14,160 nt of DNA from a bacterium. GTDB lineage: Bacteria > Margulisbacteria > Marinamargulisbacteria > JAAEMD01. The stretch covers positions 1 through 14,160 of the forward strand of contig JAAEMD010000529.1 in assembly GCA_024225875.1 (NCBI GenBank). The letters run 5' to 3'. Under the pieces are notes generated by a model, which was not told the origin of the DNA, searched no databases, and saw only the letters and a list, made by a program, of their open reading frames with translations. Both the position numbers and the translations under genes were made by a program. Positions 1 to 7,789 of the stretch are shown piece after piece (within the stretch, counting starts at the first letter, position 1; every line of letters starts with the position of its first letter).

Positions 1-63
1 GCGTACATTAACGAAGTCATTTGAAAACTTTAGTGTCGGACATTTTACTTTGGATCAGCTATA
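1..63. repeat. Dispersed repeat, copy 1 (cut by window edge)
   Basis: About 63 bp here match 9141-9204 in the same orientation, with four or five substitutions and one single-base indel. Shared blocks include acgaagtcatt, gtgtcggacattttacttt and cagctata. Copy 2 extends further left (9109-9140), so this copy probably continues beyond the window. Both copies lie upstream of an unrelated gene and neither carries an intact ORF. One frame (2-91) is open to the window edge here, but the equivalent frame in copy 2 has an early stop, so coding is unlikely. It may be an insertion-sequence end, a MITE or a solo scar; the family is not recognised. Confidence 0.8.
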
Positions 64-148
64 TAACTCTTTTAAAACCATATTAATTTAGTCTGGTTCT
101 AAAATTTTTAAAGTAATAACTGAGATATTAAGGCAGGAGAAGAGTTAA

Positions 149-218
149 GCCGGGTTTAGTGGCCAGCCTGAATGGTTAGTGAGGGCAACCTCGTGCAGGT
201 TCAGGTACTGTTCTCGGC
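149..218 (+). ncRNA. Candidate structured RNA (rod-like hairpin, unknown family)
   Basis: Three coaxial helices can be drawn by hand. The base is GCCGGG (149-154) with CTCGGC (213-218). The middle is CAG-CCTGAA (164-172) with TTCAGG-TA-CTG (200-210), nine pairs with a two-base bulge. The tip is GAGG (181-184) with CCTC (189-192), closed by a GCAA (GNRA) tetraloop. The strands between tip and middle read GGTTAG and TGCAGG, which recalls the GGTCAG/AGCAGCC internal loop of SRP RNA. However, the near-invariant SRP apex (GGAAGGAAGCAGC) is absent, so SRP RNA is only a weak suggestion. It ends about 30 nt before the phosphohexomutase start with no terminator between, so it could also be a leader element of that gene. 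It does not fold as a tRNA despite ending GGCACCA. Confidence 0.5.
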
Positions 219-247
219 ACCAAATACTAAGACAGGAAATGATTATT

Positions 248-1711
248 ATGACTATATCATTTGGAACATCCGGACACAGAGGTATAACCGGCAGTGATTT
301 TACAATTAAACATGTTGAAGCAATAACATTAGCAATTTCTGATTATGTACTAAATATAAATCCTGATCCATCTATTGCCATAGGTTACGACCCACGACCA
401 GGGAATTCTCCCAGGCTGGAAGAGAACAGCTTCACAAAAGAAACCTGCGATATACTTTTATCCAGAGGAATCAATGTGCATTTTTTTGATTTTTATGTGC
501 CGACCCCCTTAATATCATGGTATATAAAAGAAAAGGGGCTGGATGGCGGAATCATATTAACAGCTTCACATAACCCTCCAGTATATAACGGAATGAAGTT
601 TAACCCGGCTAACGGGGCTCCTGCACCATCAGAAGTAACTAAAGAAATAGAAATATCAGCAAACAACTACTTTAATCAAAATAATAAACCTGCTGCAAAA
701 ATGAAAGGAACATTGAAAAAAGTAAATGCTGATAATGAGTTTGCAAAAAGTATCATAGAACAATGTCAGAAATATTGTTCATTTAATAACAGCGACTTTT
801 CAAACCTCTCAGTAGCAATTGATGCAAAACATGGAACAGTATCATCAGTCTGGGATAATCTTATGAATATGTTAAATATAAAATATCATATCCTTAATAA
901 AGAACCTCTAACAGATTTTGGAGGAGTGGAAGCAAACCCAACAAAATACAGCACCCTTAAAGATTTAAGGAAAAAGCAAAAAGAACTATCTGCTCAAGCA
1001 GCTTTTGCTAATGATCCTGACGGTGACAGACATGTAATATTAGATGAAGACGGAAAACAACTTACTCCAGAAGAAACTACAGTTATCATAATGGACTATT
1101 TTATTACAAAAAAAACAACTCTAACCGGGATAGCTACAACTGTAGCATCTTCCAGGTTAATTAAGATTGCAGCCCAGCAAAACAAGTTAAACTTCATAGA
1201 AACAGCTGTTGGCTTTAAATATTTTGCTGATTTTCTGGAAAAAGCAAAAAATAACAATCAAACTGCACTTGGGGTTGAGTCTTCCGGCGGCTTTACAGCA
1301 TCTTTCCATACCCTGGAAAAGTGTGGCTATCTACCTTGTATTTTAATGCTTTTTATAATAAAAGATACTGGAAAAAAAATATCCCGGTTAAAAGAAGATA
1401 TTCTAAAAAAATACGGCAAAACAGTTTTCAAAGAAATTGAATACAGGTTCCTGCCGGATAAAAAAGAAACTCTTGTCAAATTATTCAGCAGCATTTCTCA
1501 AAATACTGTAAATAACAGCTTTACAGAAAATCTAAAAGCAATAGTTAAGACCGATGGTATAAAACTGGTATTCGATTCAAATGACTGGGTTCTTTTCAGA
1601 CTCTCAGGAACCGAACCAGTTGCACGTATATATGCGGAATCAGATAATGATAAAAGTGCTGAAACACTAATTCAGCAGGCAAAAATATTCCTGGATAACA
1701 GTGTTAAATAA
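248..1711 (+). CDS. Phosphoglucomutase/phosphomannomutase (alpha-D-phosphohexomutase)
   Basis: Predicted cytoplasmic enzyme interconverting hexose 1- and 6-phosphates, linking glycolysis to glycogen and nucleotide-sugar synthesis. All four signature loops are visible in the 487-residue product: GTSGHRG (6-12), the phosphoserine loop TASHNPP (105-111, catalytic Ser107), the Mg-binding DPDGDRH (256-262), the sugar-binding GVESSGGF (342-349), and the C-terminal phosphate loop RLSGTEP (451-457). The GTSGHRG start favours the phosphoglucomutase branch, but glucose versus mannose specificity cannot be settled by eye. The ATG at 248 is chosen because AGGA (234-237) lies 10 nt before it; the in-frame ATG at 239 is too close, and an upstream GTG at 179 would run through the RNA hairpin with non-homologous residues. 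It is convergent with glnS. The downstream rfbD and rpiB genes also act on sugars but are not in its operon. Confidence 0.9.
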   Translation: MTISFGTSGHRGITGSDFTIKHVEAITLAISDYVLNINPDPSIAIGYDPRPGNSPRLEENSFTKETCDILLSRGINVHFFDFYVPTPLISWYIKEKGLDGGIILTASHNPPVYNGMKFNPANGAPAPSEVTKEIEISANNYFNQNNKPAAKMKGTLKKVNADNEFAKSIIEQCQKYCSFNNSDFSNLSVAIDAKHGTVSSVWDNLMNMLNIKYHILNKEPLTDFGGVEANPTKYSTLKDLRKKQKELSAQAAFANDPDGDRHVILDEDGKQLTPEETTVIIMDYFITKKTTLTGIATTVASSRLIKIAAQQNKLNFIETAVGFKYFADFLEKAKNNNQTALGVESSGGFTASFHTLEKCGYLPCILMLFIIKDTGKKISRLKEDILKKYGKTVFKEIEYRFLPDKKETLVKLFSSISQNTVNNSFTENLKAIVKTDGIKLVFDSNDWVLFRLSGTEPVARIYAESDNDKSAETLIQQAKIFLDNSVK

Positions 1712-1721
1712 CAACTAAAAT

Positions 1722-1752
1722 AGTCCGGCCAGTTAATTATGCCTGGATTACT
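1722..1752. terminator. Weak candidate bidirectional terminator
   Basis: The 45-bp gap between the convergent stops of the phosphohexomutase gene and glnS contains an imperfect dyad: AGT (1722-1724) and CCAG (1729-1732) face CTGG (1743-1746) and ACT (1750-1752), with an AT-rich loop. There is no clear T-run on either strand, so a Rho-independent terminator is only a possibility. The position is where one would be expected. Confidence 0.2.
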
Positions 1753-1756
1753 CAGC

Positions 1757-3430
1757 TTAAGACCATTTATCACGGAGAGATAATATACGATTAAAAACCA
1801 GATTTTCTTTTGAAGAGTCTTTGGGATCCAGCCAGTAATAACCCAGCCTTAAAAACTGGTAGCGTACATTTATTTTAGCGTCCGCCAGGTCCGGTTCAAG
1901 TTTACAGCCCTTAATTATTTCTATGGAATCAGGGTTAATGTAGTCATTATAAGTTGCATCCCCATCTATTTCGTTAGGATTTGCTGTCGTAAAAAGATTA
2001 TTGTATAACCGAACCTCAGCATCTACAGCATGCTTTGCAGAAACCCAGTGCAAAGAACCCTTGACCTTACGTCCATCACTGGACCAGCCACCTTTTGTTT
2101 CCGGATCGTATATACAATGCAGTTCTATGATCTCAGATGTTTCTTCATTCCTGACAACCTTTTCACAGGTAATATACCAGGCATGATTTAATCTGACCTC
2201 TTTTCCAGGCGATAATCTGAAATATTTTTTTGGCGGATCTTCAATGAAGTCGCTTCTTTCTATATAAATTTCTTTTGAAAAAGGGATCATCCTTTTACCC
2301 ATACCAGGGTCTTCAGGGTTAACATCTGCCTCCAGATACTCTTCTTTCCCTTCCGGATAATTTGTAATAATAATCTTTAATGGTCTCAAAACTGCCATAA
2401 CACGAGGAGCACTTTTATTAAGCTCTTCACGAAGACAGAAATTCAACAAATTAACATCAACCATACTGTTTGCCCTTGACACACCTATTTTCTCACAAAA
2501 CACCCTAATCGATTCAGGGGTGAAACCACGTCTCCTGTAGCCTGAAATTGTCGGCATACGCGGATCATCCCAGCCAGAAACAAGTTTACTTTCTACCAGC
2601 TCAATCAACTTCCTTTTACTTAAAACTGTATAAGTAAGATTTAGCCTGGAAAATTCAATTTGTTGAGGGTGATGCTCTGTATTCAACTCATCAAGAAACC
2701 AGTCATAAAGAGGCCTGTGATCTTCAAATTCCAGGCTGCAGAGAGAGTGAGTAATACCTTCTAGTGCATCTTCCAGACAGTGAGCATAGTCGTACATAGG
2801 ATATATATGCCACTTATCTGATGTACGATGATGCTCTTTTTTTATAATTCTATATATAGCAGGGTCTCTCATATTAATATTTGGTGATGCCATATCGATT
2901 TTAGCTCTTAAAGTATATTTTCCTTCATCAAACTCACCAGCCTTCATTCTTTCAAACAGGTCCAGGTTTTCTTCAATTGAACGATTTTTATATGGGCTAT
3001 CCCTGCCAGGATCAGTTAAAGTACCCCTGTATTCACGAATTTCTTCAGGGCTCAGGCTGCAGACAAAGGCTTTCCCCTGTTTGATAAGCTGAACAGCACA
3101 ATCATACATTTGTTCAAAATAGTCCGATGCAAAAAAAATATTTTCCTGCCAGTCAAAGCCCAGCCAGCGAACATCTTCCTTAATTGACTCTACATACTCT
3201 ATATTTTCTTTCCCCGGGTTGGTATCATCAAAACGCAAATGACAAGTCCCTCCATATTCTCTGGCAATTCCAAAATTTATACAAATAGCCTTAGCATGCC
3301 CGATATGTAAAAAACCATTAGGTTCCGGAGGAAATCTGGTTACTATAGTATTATGTTTTTTATCCTTCAAATCATTATCTATAATAGTCTTAATAAAATT
3401 AGAATTTACAGCCTCATTATTATTTTCCAT
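1757..3430 (-). CDS. glnS: Glutaminyl-tRNA synthetase (class I)
   Basis: Charges tRNA-Gln directly with glutamine in the cytoplasm. The 557-residue length matches the E. coli enzyme (about 554). The class I signatures are clear: the PPEPNG-FLHIGHAKA nucleotide-binding segment (35-48, HIGH at 42-45) and the KMSKS-equivalent VLSKRKL (269-275), followed by MPTISGYRRRG and the C-terminal beta-barrel anticodon-binding region. VLSKRKL separates GlnRS from bacterial GluRS. Its presence suggests that Gln-tRNA need not come from the GatCAB transamidation route, although that pathway may also exist elsewhere in the genome. It is the last gene of the dnaX-ybaB-recR-R3H ATPase cluster: its start lies 17 nt after the preceding stop, with AGGAG in that gap as ribosome binding site. 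Coupling of glnS to recombination genes is unusual but needs no special function. Confidence 0.97.
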   Translation of the reverse strand: MENNNEAVNSNFIKTIIDNDLKDKKHNTIVTRFPPEPNGFLHIGHAKAICINFGIAREYGGTCHLRFDDTNPGKENIEYVESIKEDVRWLGFDWQENIFFASDYFEQMYDCAVQLIKQGKAFVCSLSPEEIREYRGTLTDPGRDSPYKNRSIEENLDLFERMKAGEFDEGKYTLRAKIDMASPNINMRDPAIYRIIKKEHHRTSDKWHIYPMYDYAHCLEDALEGITHSLCSLEFEDHRPLYDWFLDELNTEHHPQQIEFSRLNLTYTVLSKRKLIELVESKLVSGWDDPRMPTISGYRRRGFTPESIRVFCEKIGVSRANSMVDVNLLNFCLREELNKSAPRVMAVLRPLKIIITNYPEGKEEYLEADVNPEDPGMGKRMIPFSKEIYIERSDFIEDPPKKYFRLSPGKEVRLNHAWYITCEKVVRNEETSEIIELHCIYDPETKGGWSSDGRKVKGSLHWVSAKHAVDAEVRLYNNLFTTANPNEIDGDATYNDYINPDSIEIIKGCKLEPDLADAKINVRYQFLRLGYYWLDPKDSSKENLVFNRILSLRDKWS

Positions 3431-3447
3431 TTTTTTCTCCTGATACC

Positions 3448-4977
3448 CTAATGTCTCGGATAAACTCTTACCCTGCGGTTTGGCTCTTCGCCAGTACTAA
3501 GCGAATTCAGACCAGATTTATCAACAACTCTATGCTGAAGACGTCTAAAATACGAGTTACGTGGCGCAGCTTCCATCGTACGACCTTCATCCAGCACCTT
3601 TTTACAAACCTGTTTAATTTCTTGAACAGCTTCCTGTTCTTTATCATCTTCTGTAGCTGATAAATTGAAAAAATCCCTTAAAAATTTTTCTATCTGAGCT
3701 GTAGAGTTACGCTTTATAACATGCACCGAAACCTGTCGCCCCTGTAGTATTTTATGTATTTTTGATTTTGTTTTTACATGTGACTGGATTGTAAGGATAA
3801 TATCTGCTTCACTGATATTCTGAGCTACAACTGCAGGTGCTGCCAGAACTTCTATTGCCATAGAGATACGATCCTGATTAATACCAAAAGGAAAAATAGA
3901 AATAACCTGCTCCGGATGGGTATATTGATAGCTTTGCTCAAAATCATCATTCTCATTGACTGTTTCATTACTTTTCAAAACAGTAATATTACCAGTATCT
4001 TCTCTTTTTCTTATCTCCGGATGGTTATTCTCACTTCTCAAATAGTTATCAACTGCCTGCTGCACATTTTTATAGATTGCAAAAACATCCCGCTCTCTGA
4101 TTTCAATAAGAATATCAAAGGTTGGCAGAGCTTTTCTTTCCATAACTGTTTTCTGAGTACCTCTGAACTTAGCCTCTTCATCACCCAGTATAACACTTTG
4201 CAGCCCGCCTAAAAGATCGCTTAAGGTCGGGTTTTTCAAAAGATTTTCTATACTATACCCATGTGCAGTAGCAATTAACTGCACTCCACGTTCTGCTATT
4301 GTCCTTGCCGCCCGTGCTTCTTCTTCAGTTCCTATTTCATCAACTATTATTACTTCCGGCATATGATTTTCTACAGCTTCAATCATAACTGCATGCTGCT
4401 TATCAGGTGAAGGAACCTGCATACGCCTGGCCGACCCGATCCCGGGATGACAGATATCACCATCCCCGGCTATCTCATTGGAAGTATCGACAACTATTAC
4501 CCTTCTGAATAACTCATCGGACAATAAACGGGCTGTTTCCCTCAGTTTCGTTGTTTTCCCTATACCAGGCACCCCCAGAAAAAGCACATTTTTACCGCTC
4601 TTAATAATATCTTTAATAATGTCAGTCGTTCCATACACTGCTCTTCCAACTCTACAGGTAAGGCCAATGACTATACCACTCCTGTTACAAATAGCAGAAA
4701 TTCTATGAAGAGTTCTTTCTATCCCGGCTCTATTATCACTATTAAAAACTCCAGTTTTTTCAACTACTGACTTTAAATCAGACTGCTTAACCTCTCCAAA
4801 TAAAGTTAATTTCTCTACTGAATCAATAAAACGGATTTCCGGGATACGTCCCAGATCAAGGATAATTTCATTCAGATCTTTAATACTGTTATGCTTTTCC
4901 AGAAAAGTGCGTATCTTTTCCGGTAATATATCCATCAGAAGGTTTAAATCATCAACTTCTCCTACAAAACTTTTCAT
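3448..4977 (-). CDS. SpoIIIAA/Ycf45-like AAA ATPase with C-terminal R3H domain
   Basis: Predicted cytoplasmic P-loop ATPase fused to a single-stranded nucleic-acid-binding domain. An N-terminal region (1-125) precedes an ATPase core with Walker A GVPGIGKTT (135-143), a DTSNEIAGDGD segment (164-174), GSARRMQVP (181-189) and Walker B EVIIVDEIG (208-216), followed by the TAHG sensor (237-240). This is the arrangement of sporulation protein SpoIIIAA, but at 509 residues it is much longer. After an acidic linker (about 315-350) and a middle domain (about 355-435) comes an R3H domain (about 450-506) with the RxxxH core RRLQH (478-482) and the closing STGEEPNRRVRVYP segment. This layout is known from cyanobacterial and plastid Ycf45-type proteins. 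No role is established. Position between recR and glnS suggests a job on DNA or RNA. AAGGAAAG supports the ATG at 4977. Confidence 0.85.
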   Translation of the reverse strand: MKSFVGEVDDLNLLMDILPEKIRTFLEKHNSIKDLNEIILDLGRIPEIRFIDSVEKLTLFGEVKQSDLKSVVEKTGVFNSDNRAGIERTLHRISAICNRSGIVIGLTCRVGRAVYGTTDIIKDIIKSGKNVLFLGVPGIGKTTKLRETARLLSDELFRRVIVVDTSNEIAGDGDICHPGIGSARRMQVPSPDKQHAVMIEAVENHMPEVIIVDEIGTEEEARAARTIAERGVQLIATAHGYSIENLLKNPTLSDLLGGLQSVILGDEEAKFRGTQKTVMERKALPTFDILIEIRERDVFAIYKNVQQAVDNYLRSENNHPEIRKREDTGNITVLKSNETVNENDDFEQSYQYTHPEQVISIFPFGINQDRISMAIEVLAAPAVVAQNISEADIILTIQSHVKTKSKIHKILQGRQVSVHVIKRNSTAQIEKFLRDFFNLSATEDDKEQEAVQEIKQVCKKVLDEGRTMEAAPRNSYFRRLQHRVVDKSGLNSLSTGEEPNRRVRVYPRH

Positions 4978-5082
4978 AAATTCTTTCCTTAAAATTTAAT
5001 CAAACTGATACATTCGTAAAAGTTGTCAGAACAAAAATAGTACGTTTCATACTTAACAGTACAGCATCCTGCTTAACTTATA

Positions 5083-5682
5083 CTAACTGATACTGGTTCT
5101 TCCCATAAATGCTTTTTGCAAAGTCATTTCATCCGTATAGTCAATATCAGCTCCCATTGGCAAACCATGGGCCAGCTTAGACATATTAAGATGATGGTGT
5201 CTTAACAGTTTATTCAGATACAAAAGAGTAGCATCTCCTTCTATTGTAGGGTTAAGAGCAAAAATAATTTCCGAAACCTTATCTTTACGTATTCTTTCTT
5301 CCAGTTCCCATATCCTTAAACCCTCAGGATGAATGCCATCAATTGGTGATATGAGCCCACCCAGAACATGATAATGTCCCTTAAACTGACCGGTACGTTC
5401 TAAAGCAACAATATCTTTAGGCTCGGATACAACACATAATTTATCAGCAAACCTGTCCTGATCCAGACATATATAACACCTGTTAAAAAAAGATATATTA
5501 AAGCACCTGTCGCAATACTTAATCTTTTCTCTTGTATCAACCAGAACTTCAGCAAATTCTAAAACCTTACTCTTTTTTAAGGACAGAAAAAAGAACGAAA
5601 GTCTCTGTGCTGACTTAGGACCAATGCCAGGCAGTTTTGATAACTGTTCCACAAGATCTTTAATCGGATTTCTGTTATCCAT
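5083..5682 (-). CDS. recR: Recombination mediator protein RecR
   Basis: Works with RecO (and RecF) to load RecA on gapped single-stranded DNA during recombinational repair. The 199-residue length is standard. Visible in order: the helix-hairpin-helix LPGIGPKSAQRL (17-28), the C4 zinc motif with Cys57, Cys60, Cys69 and Cys72, a Toprim domain from LCVVSEPKD (82-90) through NPTIEGDAT (144-152), and the conserved tail AHGLPMGADIDYTDEMTL (171-188). The usual GGD in the tail is GAD here, a mild variant. The start is 8 nt after the ybaB stop, and the AGGA of its ribosome binding site overlaps that TAG stop codon, implying translational coupling. The dnaX-ybaB-recR order is widely conserved in bacteria. 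Confidence 0.97.
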   Translation of the reverse strand: MDNRNPIKDLVEQLSKLPGIGPKSAQRLSFFFLSLKKSKVLEFAEVLVDTREKIKYCDRCFNISFFNRCYICLDQDRFADKLCVVSEPKDIVALERTGQFKGHYHVLGGLISPIDGIHPEGLRIWELEERIRKDKVSEIIFALNPTIEGDATLLYLNKLLRHHHLNMSKLAHGLPMGADIDYTDEMTLQKAFMGRTSIS

Positions 5683-5690
5683 ATAAAATC

Positions 5691-6014
5691 CTAGCCCAGA
5701 CCAGGCACATCCAGTCCTCCTGAGATATCTGATATTCTGGATGAAGCTGTTTCCTTGGATTTTTTAATAGCCTCATTGACCGCATCCTTCAAACCGTCCT
5801 GCAGCCTGCCAGCCTGATCCTTGTTCAATAAAGAATCATCCACTTCAATAGAGACACATGTCATATCACCTGTCACAACAACTTTAATCAAATTGTTTAA
5901 GGCTGTTCCTGTGATGACTAGTTTTGCAAGCTCTTTTTGAACCTTCTTCATTTTACCCTGCATATCCTTTGCCTGCTTTAACAGCTTCCCCATATCTTTC
6001 ATTCCTTTAAACAT
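5691..6014 (-). CDS. ybaB: YbaB/EbfC nucleoid-associated protein
   Basis: Small DNA-binding protein, dimeric in characterised homologues, found between dnaX and recR in most bacteria. The 107-residue product has the expected form: an N-terminal helix rich in Lys, Met and Gln (MGKLLKQAKDMQGKMKKVQ, 8-26), a central beta segment (about 40-60, with VTGD at 47-50) and C-terminal amphipathic helices (about 66-90), ending in a short Gly-rich tail. The ribosome binding site AGGAGGA is close to consensus, the strongest in this operon, so the protein may be made in larger amounts than its neighbours. The identification rests on family shape plus the diagnostic gene order; the biochemical role (nucleoid organisation or help to RecR) is not shown by sequence. 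Confidence 0.95.
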   Translation of the reverse strand: MFKGMKDMGKLLKQAKDMQGKMKKVQKELAKLVITGTALNNLIKVVVTGDMTCVSIEVDDSLLNKDQAGRLQDGLKDAVNEAIKKSKETASSRISDISGGLDVPGLG

Positions 6015-6061
6015 TTCTTCCTCCTGCCTGATTTTTTAATCAATAAGTTATCACAGCATTA

Positions 6062-7744
6062 TTAAACAATATTGCCTTCAAACATCTCAATTATATGATT
6101 TATTTTATTACTTTTAGATTTTTCTTCCTGATCTAAAACAGGTGTTGATTCCGGCATCTGCCCATCAGCATTTCCATCTGCACCATGGTCAAGCTGTCCG
6201 GCATTCATATTTAATGAGATCTCCAGTTTCTTTTGATAAATCTCAAATAAAATATCCGTAATGATTTCTTTACTGCTCTTTTCCTGCAGCTTTTCCCTGA
6301 AAAAATTAAAGTCCTGGCCCAGCTTTATAAATAAACAGGTATCTTTTACCGCTAGAAACGATGATGTCCTCAAAATAGAATAAACAGCTGTATGCTTTTC
6401 TTTCAACCGCTTCAAGAAAAGAACCCATTTCTCTTTATCACTTATAGATGTAAGCTGGCCTGTTACCTGTTTAGTATCCTCTCTATTTTGAAGAGTAGTA
6501 TCCTCTCTATTTCGAACAGTTTTTTCCTGAACAGCAGTTTCCTTCACCTTAGATACACCTGTATCGCTGGAAGCAGAGGAGCTATCATTTTCCCTGGACA
6601 CCTTCCGGGCATTCGATTTATGTTCTGTTGTTTTTTGTACAGACCCGGTCTGTAAACTGGAATTCATATTTTTCATTACAGATAAAAATCTAATCTGCAG
6701 CAGTAGTTCCGGGTTTGGAAAATTACGGATATCCATTTCAGTCCTGGAAAACAGCTCCAGCCAGTCCCTGATAACATCAAATTCAACTTTATCTGCTAAC
6801 TCCTCAACTCTTCTACCTCGAGCTTCGTCCAGATTTATTTGTTTCTGGAGACCCATTTTATAAAAAAGCAACTGCCTGAAAGCTTCTACAATATCTGATG
6901 CAAACTGAATAATATTTACCCCTGACAGAAAAAAGTCATTTAATTTCTCCATAGTTAAAGTCACTTCTCTGTTAATAAATTTTTCTAAAAAATCATATAA
7001 AGAATCAAAGTTCGCTGTTCCGAGAATAAAAATAACATCTTCATCTTTTATATTAACGCCTCTAAAAGAATAGATCTGGTCCAGCAGTGAAATAGCGTCT
7101 CTCATACAGCCTGAAGAGTTTTTAGCTATTATATCAAAACTATTATCTGAAATAGTTAAGTTTTCTTCTTTTGCAATATATTTCAGCTGATCTGTAATCT
7201 CTTTGCTGGACATTTTTCTAAAATTCAAGTGCTGACAGCGGGAATGAATTGTAACAGGAATTTTATGCGGTTCTGTTGTAGCTAATATAAAAACAGTATT
7301 GTCCGGTGGCTCCTCCAGTGTCTTTAACAATGCATTAAATGCACCTGTACTAAGCATGTGAGCTTCATCAATAATATACATTTTATAGTCGCACTCTACA
7401 GGCTTATAGTTTACCTGATCATTTAATGTACGAATATTATCAACACCTGTATTTGAAGCTGCATCAATTTCAATTATATCAATACTGTGACCACTGGTAA
7501 TCCGTTTACATATATCACATTTAAGACAGGGATCATCTGATTTGCCTTTCTGACAGTTTAAAGCCTTTGCCATTATACGAGCTGTAGATGTCTTACCCGT
7601 GCCCCTGGGCCCTGAAAATATATAGGCATGAGATAAGCGGTTATTTATTATTGCATTAGACAGGGTTCTGACTATATGTTCCTGACCAACGATCTCACTA
7701 AAGGTCTGTGACCTGTATTTTCTATAAAATGTAATTCTTGACAT
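6062..7744 (-). CDS. dnaX: DNA polymerase III subunit gamma/tau
   Basis: Clamp-loader ATPase that organises the replisome and loads the beta clamp. The 560 residues are close to the B. subtilis protein in length. Domains: the P-loop GPRGTGKT (45-52), a zinc site with Cys64, Cys73, Cys76 and Cys79, Walker B IIDEAH (124-129), sensor 1 ATTEPHKIP (155-163) and the arginine-finger SRC (168-170). Collar domain III runs to about 370. A low-complexity Ser/Lys/Glu-rich linker (about 370-430) follows, then a C-terminal tau-type domain. No A-AAA-AAG frameshift slip site was recognised, so separate gamma production is not supported. The linker contains a tandem duplication. It is the first gene of the cluster. 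No Shine-Dalgarno precedes the ATG, and the likely promoter puts transcription start 1 nt upstream, suggesting a leaderless message. Confidence 0.97.
   Translation of the reverse strand: MSRITFYRKYRSQTFSEIVGQEHIVRTLSNAIINNRLSHAYIFSGPRGTGKTSTARIMAKALNCQKGKSDDPCLKCDICKRITSGHSIDIIEIDAASNTGVDNIRTLNDQVNYKPVECDYKMYIIDEAHMLSTGAFNALLKTLEEPPDNTVFILATTEPHKIPVTIHSRCQHLNFRKMSSKEITDQLKYIAKEENLTISDNSFDIIAKNSSGCMRDAISLLDQIYSFRGVNIKDEDVIFILGTANFDSLYDFLEKFINREVTLTMEKLNDFFLSGVNIIQFASDIVEAFRQLLFYKMGLQKQINLDEARGRRVEELADKVEFDVIRDWLELFSRTEMDIRNFPNPELLLQIRFLSVMKNMNSSLQTGSVQKTTEHKSNARKVSRENDSSSASSDTGVSKVKETAVQEKTVRNREDTTLQNREDTKQVTGQLTSISDKEKWVLFLKRLKEKHTAVYSILRTSSFLAVKDTCLFIKLGQDFNFFREKLQEKSSKEIITDILFEIYQKKLEISLNMNAGQLDHGADGNADGQMPESTPVLDQEEKSKSNKINHIIEMFEGNIV
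6473..6516. repeat. 24-bp in-frame tandem duplication in the dnaX linker
   Basis: Two copies of agtatcctctctattt-t/c-gaa (6473-6492 and 6497-6516) differ at one base with a 24-bp period, giving the peptide NREDT twice, 8 residues apart, in the disordered DnaX linker. The frame is kept. The one-base difference suggests a fairly recent slippage duplication. Confidence 0.9.
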
Positions 7745-7780
7745 AAGAAATATTATAACAGTCGAAAAAAAATGTTAGAA
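7745..7780 (-). promoter_or_regulatory. dnaX operon promoter (extended -10)
   Basis: On the minus strand a perfect TATAAT (7757-7752) is preceded by TGT, forming an extended -10 (TGnTATAAT). The -35 at 17-bp spacing is poor (TTCTAA, 7780-7775), as is common with extended -10 promoters. Predicted transcription start is 7745, one base before the ATG. No ribosome binding site is present. Inferred from consensus only. Confidence 0.55.
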
Positions 7781-7788
7781 TAGTAAGC
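7752..7788 (+). promoter_or_regulatory. rfbD-rpiB promoter (extended -10), overlapping the dnaX promoter
   Basis: TGTTAGAAT (7773-7781) gives an extended -10 with hexamer TAGAAT (7776-7781). There is no good -35. The predicted start, about 7788, is 2 nt before the rfbD ATG, which also lacks a Shine-Dalgarno. This element is the near mirror image (8 of 9 bases) of the dnaX -10 element on the other strand, so the two promoters face away from each other within 45 bp. Confidence 0.5.
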
Positions 7789-7789
7789 A

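Noticed and set aside
2..91. C-terminal tail of a gene entering from the left, open frame to a TAG at 89-91
   Set aside because: The same frame in the second repeat copy is broken by an early stop and an indel, so the repeat is probably non-coding.
149..222. tRNA gene ending in CCA
   Set aside because: The acceptor-like stem and GGCACCA end are present, but no D-arm, anticodon arm or proper T-arm can be drawn. The segment folds as one long hairpin instead.
179..247. N-terminal extension of the phosphohexomutase from a GTG at 179, or from the ATG at 239
   Set aside because: The extension overlaps the RNA hairpin, has non-family residues, and its starts have no suitably spaced ribosome binding site. 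The ATG at 248 has AGGA at good spacing and begins right before GTSGHRG.
6062..6700. Programmed frameshift in dnaX producing a short gamma subunit
   Set aside because: No A-AAA-AAG type slip site followed by a hairpin was recognised in the linker or C-terminal region.
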